A DNA stretch of 64,000 bases from Bacteroides sp. (GCA_014801985.1 JAAVDD010000034.1:55844-119843); one strand, 5' to 3'; counted from the stretch's first letter, positions 30,055 through 39,895 are shown. The notes: generated by a model not told the origin, from the sequence alone. A program made the numbers and translations.

Positions 30055-31092
30055 TTAGTCTTCTTCTTCGATGATCTCAACCCAGCCATGTTTATCTTCA
30101 GCTTCGCCGAGCTGGATGGCGCGGAGGGCGTTGAAAAGCTGAGTGGATTTCGGTCCTGCCTCATTGTTGGTAGAGAAAATGAATTTCTTGCCATTGTCGA
30201 GGTCATGAATTTCAGCTACAGGAGAAATCACGGCAGCAGTTCCGCAAGAACCCACCTCCTCGAATGTCTCCAGTTCCTCGTAGGGAATCTGACGCTCCTC
30301 TACTTCCATACCGAGGTCGCGAGCGATCTGACGCACGCTCTTGTTGGTGATGGAGGGGAGGATGGAGGGTGAAGCGGGAGTGATATATGAATTACCACGG
30401 ATACCGAAGATATTAGCTGCACCACACTCGTCAAGATATTTCTTCTCTTTGGGGTCGAGGTAAAGCATCACTGAATAACCGAGGTCATGTGCCTTCTCTC
30501 CGGCCTGAAGGGAAGCTGCATAGTTTCCTCCAATCTTGAACGAACCTGTTCCTTTGGGAGCCACGCGGTCGTATTCACGAGAGAGACAAACTTTGGAAGG
30601 TTTGAATCCCTCTTTGAAATATGGGCCAACCGGAGTTACGAACATGATAACGGTGTATTCCTTGGAGGGCTTCACGCCGACCTGTGCGGATGTGCCGATC
30701 TCAAGAGGACGGATATAGAGGGAAGCGCCGGTTCCATAGGGAGGAACGAAACGAGCATTGAGCTTAACCACCTTGCGCACCATCTCGCAGAAGAGCTCTA
30801 CGGGCATGGGCTGCATCATGATACCCTCTGCAGAGCGGATGAAACGCTTTGCATTCTCATCCATGCGGAAGACGCGGATCTTACCATCCTTGCCACGGAA
30901 AGCCTTAAGGCCTTCGAATGATTCCTGACCATAGTGGAGGCAGGTTGCTGCGATATGAAGAGGGATATACTCATCCTGGCTCACCTCGATTGGCCCCCAC
31001 TCACCATCTTTGTAAGTGCAGCGTACGTTGTAGTCAGTCTTGATGTAACCGAAGGGGAGTGAATCCCACTGAATGTCAGGTTGTTGTTTCAT
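30055..31092 (-). CDS. ilvE: Branched-chain amino acid aminotransferase
   Basis: 'ATCLHYGQESFEGLKAFRGKDGKIRVFRMDENAKRF', 'GGNYAASLQAGEKAHDLGYSVMLYLD', 'EEVGSCGTAAVISPV'. Confidence 0.96.
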   Translation of the reverse strand: MKQQPDIQWDSLPFGYIKTDYNVRCTYKDGEWGPIEVSQDEYIPLHIAATCLHYGQESFEGLKAFRGKDGKIRVFRMDENAKRFIRSAEGIMMQPMPVELFCEMVRKVVKLNARFVPPYGTGASLYIRPLEIGTSAQVGVKPSKEYTVIMFVTPVGPYFKEGFKPSKVCLSREYDRVAPKGTGSFKIGGNYAASLQAGEKAHDLGYSVMLYLDPKEKKYLDECGAANIFGIRGNSYITPASPSILPSITNKSVRQIARDLGMEVEERQIPYEELETFEEVGSCGTAAVISPVAEIHDLDNGKKFIFSTNNEAGPKSTQLFNALRAIQLGEAEDKHGWVEIIEEED

Positions 31093-31128
31093 AATATTTA
31101 GAATTTATGGTTGGAAAATGCAGTTTAA

Positions 31129-31461
31129 TCAGACGGCGACCTTACAAGTAAGGTTACCGATCTTCACGATATACACACCATGAGCCGGGAGAGTGAGCTG
31201 ATTTGTGCCGGGTGGGAGAGTCTCGTTATTGACAAGGCGTCCCAAGATTGTGAACACCTTAATTTGCACGGAATGATTGGCAGTCACAATGATTGTGGAT
31301 GAAGCCGTCTTTATCTCCATCTCTGTCTCCTTTACCACTGTCTTTGCATCTGAGCGTTCAGCTTTGAGCACCTCCCATTTATTGGTAGCGCCCTGAGCCG
31401 GAATGGCGAGAGCAACCGCTGCCAATGCAAGAAGGGTATATTTTCTGATACGCTTGATCAT
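31129..31461 (-). CDS. Very small secreted protein consisting largely of a T9SS-type C-terminal sorting domain
   Basis: Signal peptide (MIKRIRKYTLLALAAVALAIPAQG), then 'VQIKVFTILGRLVNNETLPPGTNQLTLPAHGVYIVKIGNLTCKVAV'. Confidence 0.65.
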   Translation of the reverse strand: MIKRIRKYTLLALAAVALAIPAQGATNKWEVLKAERSDAKTVVKETEMEIKTASSTIIVTANHSVQIKVFTILGRLVNNETLPPGTNQLTLPAHGVYIVKIGNLTCKVAV

Positions 31462-31571
31462 TTCGTGTGTATTTTGGGTTTTTAAGCCATCGGAAAGCTG
31501 TAAACTCATCGAGGGCTGATTTATTGTGTAAAGTTACAAAATATTGCGTTGATTACAAAATGAAAATATAA

Positions 31572-31606
31572 AAAATGCCGCGCAGAGTGAATCTGCACGG
31601 CATTTT
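31572..31606 (-). terminator. Terminator downstream of rpsA
   Basis: AAAATGCCGcGCAGA-gtgaa-TCTGCaCGGCATTTT. Confidence 0.85.
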
Positions 31607-31626
31607 CTGTGGTATTAACTAAAAAT

Positions 31627-33411
31627 TTACTTACCTTCTTTCTGCATCTGCTCTTTGAGAGCCTGAAGAGCGCCAAGGTCGCCAAGAGTGGTTTTCTCGA
31701 TCTGGGGAGCCTGAACGTTCTCAGATGCGGGCTTGTTGCTCTTGCGGTTGTTGGATTTCTCGCGACGCTCAGCCTTGTTTGCATCCTCGGAGATGCGGCT
31801 GTGGCTGAGGATGATGCGCTTGTTGTCTTTGTTAAACTCGATAACCTTGAAGTTGAGCTTCTCGTCGAGCTTAGCCTGAGTGCCATCTTCCTTAACAAGG
31901 TGCTTGGGGGTTGCGAAGCCCTCTACGCCGTAGGGGAGAGAGATAACTGCGCCCTTATCCATAACCTCTGTGATTGTACCCTCGTGGATAGAACCAACAG
32001 TGAAGATAGTCTCGAATACATCCCAGGGATTCTCCTCAAGCTGCTTGTGACCAAGGCTGAGACGACGGTTGTCCTTGTCGATCTCAAGAACCTGAACCTC
32101 GATATCGTTGCCCACCTGAGTGAACTCAGAAGGATGTTTGATCTTCTTAGTCCAAGAGAGGTCAGAGATGTGGATGAGGCCGTCAACGCCCTCTTCGATC
32201 TCAACGAATACGCCGAAGTTAGTGAAGTTGCGAACTTTCGCAGTATGGCGGCTGCCGATAGCATACTTAGTCTCGATATCCTCCCAGGGATCTTTCTTAA
32301 GCTGCTTTAGACCGAGGCTCATCTTGCGCTCGTCGCGGTCGAGAGTGAGGACTACGGCCTCTACCTCGTCGCCAACCTTAAGGAAGTCGTTAGCGCTGCG
32401 GAGGTGCTGGCTCCAGCTCATTTCAGAAACGTGGATCAGACCCTCAACGCCGGGCTGTACCTCAACGAATGCACCGTAATCAGCCATAACAACAACCTTA
32501 CCCTTAACGTGGTCGCCAACTTTGAGATCGGCAGTGAGGTTATCCCAGGGATGGGGCTGGAGCTGCTTGAGACCGAGAGCGATACGCTTCTTCTCGTTGT
32601 CGAAGTCGATGATAACAACCTTGATATCCTGATCAAGCTCAACCACTTCACGGGGATCGCTTACGCGGCCCCAAGAGAGGTCGGTGATATGAACGAGACC
32701 GTCTACGCCGCCGAGGTCAACGAATACACCATAAGGAGTGATGTTCTTAACCTTACCTTCGAGCACCTGACCTTTTTCGAGCTTGGAGATGATCTCCTTC
32801 TTCTGCTGCTCAAGCTCAGCCTCGATGAGGGCTTTGTGAGAAACGACAACGTTCTTGTATTCCTGGTTGATCTTAACAACCTTGAATTCCATAGTCTTGT
32901 CAACGAATACATCGTAGTCGCGGATAGGACGAACGTCGATCTGCGAACCGGGGAGGAATGCCTCGATGCCGAATACATCGACAATCATACCGCCCTTAGT
33001 GCGGCTCTTGACATAACCCTTGATAACTTCGTCGTTCTGTAGAGCCTCGTTGACACGATCCCAGCTGCGAGTCTGGCAAGCCTTCTTGTGAGAAAGGCGG
33101 AGCTGACCGTTCTTGTCTTCGAGAGTCTCGATATATACCTCAACTTCGTCGCCGACTTTGAGGTCGGGGTTGTAACGGAACTCGCTTACGGGGATGATAG
33201 CGTCAGACTTCATACCGATGTCCACGCGCACCTCGCGCTTGCTGATAGATTTAACGATACCGTTTACAACTTCATTTTCTTTTGCAGTTTTAAGCGATTC
33301 GTCGTAGGTGTGGGTTAACTCTTCACGGCTCTTCTCACCTGCGGTTTCGCCGTTTGCATAAGCATCCCAATCGAAATCTTCGATTGCTGTAAAATTTTTT
33401 GATTCAGACAT
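31627..33411 (-). CDS. rpsA: 30S ribosomal protein S1
   Basis: Repeated S1 domains (e.g. 'GKVKNITPYGVFVDLGGVDGLVHITDLSWGRVSDPREVVELDQDIKVVIIDFD'). Confidence 0.96.
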   Translation of the reverse strand: MSESKNFTAIEDFDWDAYANGETAGEKSREELTHTYDESLKTAKENEVVNGIVKSISKREVRVDIGMKSDAIIPVSEFRYNPDLKVGDEVEVYIETLEDKNGQLRLSHKKACQTRSWDRVNEALQNDEVIKGYVKSRTKGGMIVDVFGIEAFLPGSQIDVRPIRDYDVFVDKTMEFKVVKINQEYKNVVVSHKALIEAELEQQKKEIISKLEKGQVLEGKVKNITPYGVFVDLGGVDGLVHITDLSWGRVSDPREVVELDQDIKVVIIDFDNEKKRIALGLKQLQPHPWDNLTADLKVGDHVKGKVVVMADYGAFVEVQPGVEGLIHVSEMSWSQHLRSANDFLKVGDEVEAVVLTLDRDERKMSLGLKQLKKDPWEDIETKYAIGSRHTAKVRNFTNFGVFVEIEEGVDGLIHISDLSWTKKIKHPSEFTQVGNDIEVQVLEIDKDNRRLSLGHKQLEENPWDVFETIFTVGSIHEGTITEVMDKGAVISLPYGVEGFATPKHLVKEDGTQAKLDEKLNFKVIEFNKDNKRIILSHSRISEDANKAERREKSNNRKSNKPASENVQAPQIEKTTLGDLGALQALKEQMQKEGK

Positions 33412-33679
33412 TTAGAATCAATTTGGGGTTTTGTGGGATTATCCTGGAAAAAGGATTCCCTGGTTAATAAATATAATTATCCCGCGCTCTCTGTGCGCAA
33501 GGCTTTGCAAAGTTAGTAAATATTTCTGATTCTGACAAATAAACTTTATGAAAGCCTCTCTTTTTATGTCTGATGAAAAATTTTTTAAAATATTTTTAGA
33601 TTTAATGTCACAAATCTCCGTTTCCGTGAGTCTATACAGCAAACGATATTTCAAAACCACCCCTCTAATGACAATCAAT

Positions 33680-35953
33680 ATGAAGTTGAAATCTTTACTC
33701 ACCACATGTTTTACATTTACGGCTGCCTTATATGTCGCAGCTTCGGCTGAAGATCCGAAGAGCGCAGTTGCTTCGAGCGGGAACACCGTAGATGAGAAAA
33801 CCGACTCTGTATATTTCAATGAGGAGGATTTCACTAATCTTGATGAATTGGTTGTGGTCGAGCGTCAGAAGCTCGTGAAAAGCGATGGTGCGACACTGAG
33901 TTATAATGTCACGGAGGATCCGGAGGCTGCAAGTGCCAACACGCTTGAAATCCTTCGCAAGGTGCCCGGAATCACTGTCGATGCCGAGGATAATATAAAG
34001 GTCAACGGACAGTCGAGCTTCAAGATTCTGCTCAATGGCCGCGAAGATCCGATGCTCAAAGGGGATTTGAAAACAGTGTTGAAATCGATTCCTGCCTCTA
34101 CTATAAAGAAAATAGAGGTGATTTCCGAACCGGGTGCGAAATATGATGCCGAAGGTGTCGGGGGAATTCTGAATATCGTGACCGACCGCACCCGCAGCCT
34201 CACAGGATTTAATACGCAGCTGGGAGCATGGGTCAATTCTTATCAGGCCGGGGGATATGTCAATGGGCGCGTGAAGCTAAATAAGGTTATGCTTGATGCC
34301 AACATATCCTATAATAATGGGAAAATATGGCCGAGAAGCGGTATCTCCGAACGAACGATAGAGAGTCTTGATGATTCAGAAAATCATCTGATGACCGCAC
34401 GCCAGAAAGCAAGAAACGGATGGGATTATACAGGAGTCAAATTAGGGATGTCGTGGGAGCCTGACACGCTGAATCTTTTCACACTCTCGGCTAATTACGG
34501 TTATAATTCATGGGATAATAATGGAGAAGAAGATAGGGATATGAAGCGACCTGACCTCTCTACCCTGTGGAGTCTGCACCGTGATTTCAATTCCATAGGA
34601 ACTTATACAGGAGTGGGAGCGCAATTGTCGTATCAGCACAACTTCCGCAGAGACGACCATTTCATAGTGGCCTCATACGAATATGATTACGCCGGGCAGG
34701 ACAATAGCAACGACTATCGTATAAATTATCTGGTCGGCAACAGCGGTGAGAGTCCTTATAGTGCGGAGAAAAATGATATACGGGCGAATTATCACATCTT
34801 TCAGATCGATTATTCCAACCGCTTTTCGCCGCGTCATCTCCTTGAAGCGGGAGGAAAGGTATTCCTTAATCATAATACCTCCCATAATCTTCCTTACTAT
34901 GGGGAATCGCAAGAGACTGCCCGTCCTGATGAGTCGGTTGAGATGAAAATGCTCCAACCTATGAATGTCTATGCTCTATATGGCTCCTACACCGGGACTT
35001 TCTCCAAATGGAACGTCAAGGGAGGAATAAGATATGAGCACACCTACATGGGTGGAAGATACAGGATAGGCGATTATCCGGATTTCACCACTCGTCTCAA
35101 CGATATAGTGCCCAATGCAGCGGTAAGCTATAATCTATCTAATGCCACGAGCTTGCGTTTCGCCTACCAGATGCGCATATCGCGTCCCGGATTATGGAGT
35201 ATCAACCCCTATGTGAACACTCTTACACCCGGTCAGATACAATATGGTAATCCTGATTTGAAAAGCGAGAAGGGACATACATTCTCTTTCTCATATTCCA
35301 ATTATGAAGGGAGCAAATTCACCGGAAGCGCCAAGCTTACCTATAGATATGTCAGCAACGGGGTGAATGATGTCATTTTCATGAAAGATGGGATAATGAA
35401 CAGCACCTACGCCAACATCGGGAAATCGCATCTCGGGATGCTCGATCTCTCCGGCGACTGGAACATCACTTCCGATCTGCGATGGTCGATATATGCCTCC
35501 GGCAGCTATCAATATATGATTGCTGATTCCGAACTCCTTAGGGCCAAGAATCATGGCTGGCAGACAAATATCTCCACTAATCTCAACTATACCCTCAAAT
35601 CCAAATGGAGGATGAGCGCGTATGGCGGGATGTGGACTCCCTGGATTGATCTTCAGGGCGAAGGCACCACCACAGGCTACTACTATGGCCTCGGTGCTTC
35701 CCGATCCTGGTTGAAAGATGACGCTCTGACGCTGCAGCTCAGCGCCGGTAATATCTTTCCGACACACCGCACCAACTCCTATCGACAGGAGGATGAGAGC
35801 GTGAGGCTGACATATCGCGGGCGATATAGCCAATGGAATGTCGGCTTGAGCATAACCTTCAAGTTTGGCGGTCTGACGGCAGGCGTAAAGAAAACGGCTG
35901 CAAATATTGAAAAGGAGGATTCCTCTTCCGGGGGATCGAAGGGAGGAAACTGA
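33680..35953 (+). CDS. Outer-membrane beta-barrel family protein (TonB-dependent receptor-like)
   Basis: Plug-like 'LEILRKVPGITVDAEDNIKVNGQSSFKILLNGREDPMLKGDLKTVLKSIPASTIKKIEVISEPGAKYDAEGVGGILNIVTD' then barrel; ATG chosen at MKLKSLLTT. Confidence 0.88.
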   Translation: MKLKSLLTTCFTFTAALYVAASAEDPKSAVASSGNTVDEKTDSVYFNEEDFTNLDELVVVERQKLVKSDGATLSYNVTEDPEAASANTLEILRKVPGITVDAEDNIKVNGQSSFKILLNGREDPMLKGDLKTVLKSIPASTIKKIEVISEPGAKYDAEGVGGILNIVTDRTRSLTGFNTQLGAWVNSYQAGGYVNGRVKLNKVMLDANISYNNGKIWPRSGISERTIESLDDSENHLMTARQKARNGWDYTGVKLGMSWEPDTLNLFTLSANYGYNSWDNNGEEDRDMKRPDLSTLWSLHRDFNSIGTYTGVGAQLSYQHNFRRDDHFIVASYEYDYAGQDNSNDYRINYLVGNSGESPYSAEKNDIRANYHIFQIDYSNRFSPRHLLEAGGKVFLNHNTSHNLPYYGESQETARPDESVEMKMLQPMNVYALYGSYTGTFSKWNVKGGIRYEHTYMGGRYRIGDYPDFTTRLNDIVPNAAVSYNLSNATSLRFAYQMRISRPGLWSINPYVNTLTPGQIQYGNPDLKSEKGHTFSFSYSNYEGSKFTGSAKLTYRYVSNGVNDVIFMKDGIMNSTYANIGKSHLGMLDLSGDWNITSDLRWSIYASGSYQYMIADSELLRAKNHGWQTNISTNLNYTLKSKWRMSAYGGMWTPWIDLQGEGTTTGYYYGLGASRSWLKDDALTLQLSAGNIFPTHRTNSYRQEDESVRLTYRGRYSQWNVGLSITFKFGGLTAGVKKTAANIEKEDSSSGGSKGGN

Positions 35954-36009
35954 TATTAATGCAGTAAGGTGAAGCGGAATTTAATAGAAAATAGCTATAT
36001 TTGCAAAAG

Positions 36010-36498
36010 ATGGAAGAGAAGGAATTCCGACAAAAGGTGATGCCACTTCAGCGGCGGATGTATGCCGTGGCGCTGAAGTTAGGGATGCCTCCCGACGATG
36101 CCGCCGACGCTGTGCAGGAGACACAGCTGAAGTTATGGCGCGGTCGGGAAGGGATTCCGGAAGAGCCCGGGGCGCTGACTGCCTATTGTATGGTGTCGCT
36201 GCGCAACGAATGCATATCCATTCTCCGCAAACGACGCGACCAAAGTCCGCTGGACCAGGCCGGGCAAATAATCGGAGAAACGGGACCGGAGGCCGTGGAG
36301 ATGCGCGACACCCGACGGCATATCGAGCAACTGATTGATTTGCTTCCTGAAGGACAACAGCGCGTGATACGACTAAGTAGTTTCGGTGAATTTGATGTTC
36401 CCGAAATAGTCGAAGCCACGGGATATAGTGCCGGAAATGTGCGCCAGCTCCTCTCAAGAGGTAGAAAACGACTTAGGGAACTCTTTATCAACCATTGA
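36010..36498 (+). CDS. ECF-type RNA polymerase sigma factor
   Basis: Sigma-70 region 2 'MYAVALKLGMPPDDAADAVQETQLKLW' and region 4 'LPEGQQRVIRLSSFGEFDVPEIVEATGYSAGNVRQLLSRGRKRLRE'. Confidence 0.9.
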   Translation: MEEKEFRQKVMPLQRRMYAVALKLGMPPDDAADAVQETQLKLWRGREGIPEEPGALTAYCMVSLRNECISILRKRRDQSPLDQAGQIIGETGPEAVEMRDTRRHIEQLIDLLPEGQQRVIRLSSFGEFDVPEIVEATGYSAGNVRQLLSRGRKRLRELFINH

Positions 36499-36524
36499 AA
36501 AACAACCTCTTAAATCCTCAATAA

Positions 36525-37361
36525 ATGAAAGAAAGAACTGAAATAGAAAAAATAAGGATACTCCTGGGGAGATGGTATTCCGGAGCATCCTCACCCTCGG
36601 AGGAGAAAGAGCTACGGGAGAGGCTTCTCTCTGCGGGCCAACTTCCTGCCGACCTTGAGGAGGAACGAGCATTCTTCTCAGCTATTGAAGAGCCGGATTC
36701 CATACTTCCTGAGATGCCGCTTGAATATAGAGAGCGTATCGAGGCCGCATTGGAAGCGGAGATGGCCGGAGAAAGAAAGACTGCTCCCTTCAAGGGAAGG
36801 ATATTCAACCGCCGCCTCTGGCTTCGCAGTGGAACAGGGATAGCTGCCTGCCTTGCGGTTGCATTTGCCGCCCAGCAGCTTTGGGATGCTCCCGACATGG
36901 GTATGGAGTCGTCGGGCGAGAAGGTGGCAATCAATATATCGCAACCTGTGGCAAGCTACGACAGTCTTCCTGTCCATTCGCTTACGCTCACTCCCTCCCA
37001 AGAGATGACTGCGAAACCGACCACGACTTCTTCAGCCAAATCAGGAAAAACGGCGAGAAAGATTCGGAAGGTGCAACCACAGATAGAAATAGATAAGAGT
37101 TATGAGGATGATGATTCGGAATATCTATCTGCTGCTGAAGAGGAGCGCCTTGCAAGAAGCAATTATCGGGTGGTCAGAGATGCGGAGGAGGCCGACGACC
37201 TGCTAAATTCCATTTTCTCGCGGATGGAGAATACTATGGCGATGGAGAGCAGCCGCATTTCAAAGATTGAACTCGAATATGATTCCGAGGTGACTCGGCT
37301 CATGCAAACAGATAATGTAGAACAATACAAAGAACCATATCATGATGAAACCCCTTTATAG
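36525..37361 (+). CDS. Putative anti-sigma-like single-pass membrane protein
   Basis: Follows ECF sigma; acidic N-term, one TM-like segment 'GTGIAACLAVAFAAQQLW', low-complexity C-term. Confidence 0.55.
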   Translation: MKERTEIEKIRILLGRWYSGASSPSEEKELRERLLSAGQLPADLEEERAFFSAIEEPDSILPEMPLEYRERIEAALEAEMAGERKTAPFKGRIFNRRLWLRSGTGIAACLAVAFAAQQLWDAPDMGMESSGEKVAINISQPVASYDSLPVHSLTLTPSQEMTAKPTTTSSAKSGKTARKIRKVQPQIEIDKSYEDDDSEYLSAAEEERLARSNYRVVRDAEEADDLLNSIFSRMENTMAMESSRISKIELEYDSEVTRLMQTDNVEQYKEPYHDETPL

Positions 37362-38055
37362 AATCCTATTTGCAATTCTCTTTATTCTCTTTCCCTCCAC
37401 TTCCTACGGAGAAGAGATTTTTGCTAAGTTGGCGGAGATAAAACAGGTGGAGAGCACTTATGTTTCCGGTCGGTTCGCCCATAATATGAAGCGATGGAAC
37501 TCACGTTCGGGGCAGCACGCCATAAATCTCAGTCAGGGCTTCTCCTCCCTTTATAACTATCAGTGCTATTCCTTGGAATCGGTCACGCTCGCACGTAAGA
37601 TTCTGAAGGATTATCTTGATAAGGATAAAGGAATGGAGTTGGTGATGCGCACCAACAATTATGGAGCGGAATATATGGTTTATGAGAAGTTCAACAAGGA
37701 GGATAAGCTGACACGTATGCTTATCTGGAATTGCGAGGCGCCTAATATATGCGAGATAGTTGTGGTCGATTGGAAAGATGGATTGGTGCGTGACACCTCT
37801 TCCAGATTCATGGTCAATCCTGATTCATCAATTACGATTTCAATTGACCAATTATCGGATTTTGCACAACTTTCAGAACTTTCACAACTCAGCGAGCTAT
37901 CGCAGTTGTCGGAATTTACAGGACTTTCGCCACTGAGTGAACTATCGAAATTGTCGGAGCTTTCCGATTTGAATGATCTTCCTGATAGCTTTTATATGTC
38001 AAATTTCCGGGACACACCAGACTTCAACGGAATTATAAAAATTGAATATAAATGA
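37342..38055 (+). CDS. Secreted protein of unknown function (DUF6108-like candidate) with C-terminal L-S-x tripeptide repeats
   Basis: Signal peptide; start overlaps the upstream CDS by 20 nt; tail QLSDFAQLSELSQLSELSQLSEFTGLSPLSELSKLSELSDLNDLPDSF. Confidence 0.65.
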   Translation: MMKPLYRILFAILFILFPSTSYGEEIFAKLAEIKQVESTYVSGRFAHNMKRWNSRSGQHAINLSQGFSSLYNYQCYSLESVTLARKILKDYLDKDKGMELVMRTNNYGAEYMVYEKFNKEDKLTRMLIWNCEAPNICEIVVVDWKDGLVRDTSSRFMVNPDSSITISIDQLSDFAQLSELSQLSELSQLSEFTGLSPLSELSKLSELSDLNDLPDSFYMSNFRDTPDFNGIIKIEYK

Positions 38056-38906
38056 AAAAGATAATATTTTTGATGATGCTTCTTGCCATTGGTACAATAG
38101 GGTGTAGCTCGATGGCCGACCATGTGGGTAAGAATGGGAAAGGAGATGCGAGCGAATATGAATGGACCATTGAATTGAGCCAGAACATTGTGAAGATAGA
38201 GAATTATCTTTCAATGGATATCGAATATCGGGAAGGTCCCGGAAGGGTAACGATCACCGGTCCGGAAAAAATGGTCAACAGTATCAGAATACGTACTTAC
38301 GGGGCGAAAATAGACTTCACCCTTAAACCGGGAGTGCATTCCGCTGATTTATCTAAAGTGAAATGTGTCATAAGTCTGCCCACGATAAATGAAGTATCCA
38401 TTCATGGTTCGGGAGATTTTTCGGCTAAAGATATCACGAGCGTTATTTTCAACGTCAATATCTTGGGTTCGGGCGACCTCAGCATCAACAGTATAGAGGC
38501 AACCTCGGTGAAGTTCCTGCTTCGTGGATCGGGAGATATGAAGATAGGGAGTGTGATGTGTTCCACTGTTCAGTTTCTTACCCAAGGTTCGGGAGATATC
38601 ACGGTCAAAACACTCTCCAGCACCTCTACTCAGGCTATCCTCCAAGGATCCGGGGATACGAGTCTGCTAAAAGTGAAAGGCACTCAGCTGGAGCTTAGGG
38701 CGCAAGGTTCCGGTGACATCATTGCCTCTAATATAGATGTGACTTCTTTGAATGCCATATCACAGGGATCAGGTGATATTTCAGTATCCGGTCAGTCGGT
38801 AACGGCCAATCTGACTCTTCAAGGGACGGGCGACATTTCTGCACGAAAGCTTAAATGTAGCCGTGTGAATAAGATGGCATATGGACAGGGAGAGATTAAT
38901 ATCTGA
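38052..38906 (+). CDS. Head-GIN/DUF2807-type lipoprotein with GSGD solenoid repeats
   Basis: Lipobox-like 'LLAIGTIGCSS'; nine GSGD-type repeats; ATGA overlap with upstream CDS. Confidence 0.82.
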   Translation: MKKIIFLMMLLAIGTIGCSSMADHVGKNGKGDASEYEWTIELSQNIVKIENYLSMDIEYREGPGRVTITGPEKMVNSIRIRTYGAKIDFTLKPGVHSADLSKVKCVISLPTINEVSIHGSGDFSAKDITSVIFNVNILGSGDLSINSIEATSVKFLLRGSGDMKIGSVMCSTVQFLTQGSGDITVKTLSSTSTQAILQGSGDTSLLKVKGTQLELRAQGSGDIIASNIDVTSLNAISQGSGDISVSGQSVTANLTLQGTGDISARKLKCSRVNKMAYGQGEINI

Positions 38907-38920
38907 TATGATAATCTGAG

Positions 38921-38954
38921 CCGATGCCGCGAAGAAGGCATCGGCTTTTTTGTC
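38921..38954 (+). terminator. Intrinsic terminator of the sigma operon
   Basis: AGCCGATGCC-gcgaagaa-GGCATCGGCTTTTTT. Confidence 0.9.
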
Positions 38955-39109
38955 GCAATATATGGAGGATATATCGCAGATAAGGAGGAAGTGATATGGA
39001 ATTTTTGGGAAATTAGGGAATAATGGTTAATTTTGTAAGCCCAAAGGATTTTTCTCGGCTTAAGATGAATCCTACAATTCCATAAGAAACCACAAAAAAA
39101 CAAAACAAT

Positions 39110-39895
39110 ATGAAGTTTTCCAAAATTTTCGGGATTCTGATGTGCCTCTGCGTGGCAATGCCGGCGGCCGCACAGTTTAATTTGAAGAAGGCAGTATCGG
39201 CTGCCCAAAAAGGAGTGCAGGCAATGACTCTTTCCGACGAACAGATGGCAGCTTACGTTAAACAGTCGGTTGACTGGATGGATAAGAATAATCCCGTTCT
39301 GCCCGAAGACAATCCCTATGTGATTCGTCTTCGCAAGCTCACTGCAAATTGCAAGGATGCTGATGGAATACCTTTGAATTTTAAGGTATATGATGTGATT
39401 GATGTGAATGCTTTCGCTTGCCCTGATGGCAGTGTGCGTGTCTTCTCCTCTTTGATGGATATCATGAGCGATGATGAGCTGATGGGCGTGATAGGCCATG
39501 AGATTGGTCATGTGATCAAGCGTCACTCAAAGAATGCCCTAAAGCATGAACTTCTCACCGGCGCACTGATGGATGCAGCCGGGGCTGCCAACAACACAGT
39601 GGCTGTGCTCACAGATTCTCAGCTTGGTGCTCTCGGCCAGTCGCTGATGAATGCCAAGTATTCTCAGAAGCAGGAATCTGAGGCTGATGATTGCGGCTAT
39701 GATTTCCTTGTGGCAAACGGCCTTAACCCCTGGGGAATGTCGATGGCTTTCGAGAAGCTTATGGGTTCTGAGGGTGACGTGAAGCAGAGCACAATCCAGA
39801 AGATGTTCTCTTCTCATCCTGATACCAAGAAGCGTATCGAGAAGATGGCTAAGCGTGCTGAAAAGGATGGATATACCAAGCCGGAGACGAAATAA
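39110..39895 (+). CDS. M48 family metalloprotease
   Basis: HExxH in 'VIGHEIGHVIKRHSKNALKHE'; 'QESEADDCGYDFLVANGLNPWGMSMAFEKL'. Confidence 0.92.
   Translation: MKFSKIFGILMCLCVAMPAAAQFNLKKAVSAAQKGVQAMTLSDEQMAAYVKQSVDWMDKNNPVLPEDNPYVIRLRKLTANCKDADGIPLNFKVYDVIDVNAFACPDGSVRVFSSLMDIMSDDELMGVIGHEIGHVIKRHSKNALKHELLTGALMDAAGAANNTVAVLTDSQLGALGQSLMNAKYSQKQESEADDCGYDFLVANGLNPWGMSMAFEKLMGSEGDVKQSTIQKMFSSHPDTKKRIEKMAKRAEKDGYTKPETK

Noticed and set aside
32120-33042. Long plus-strand ORFs (119 and 212 aa) over rpsA
   Set aside because: Antisense shadow of the repetitive, biased codon usage in the S1 domains; no start context or homology pattern.
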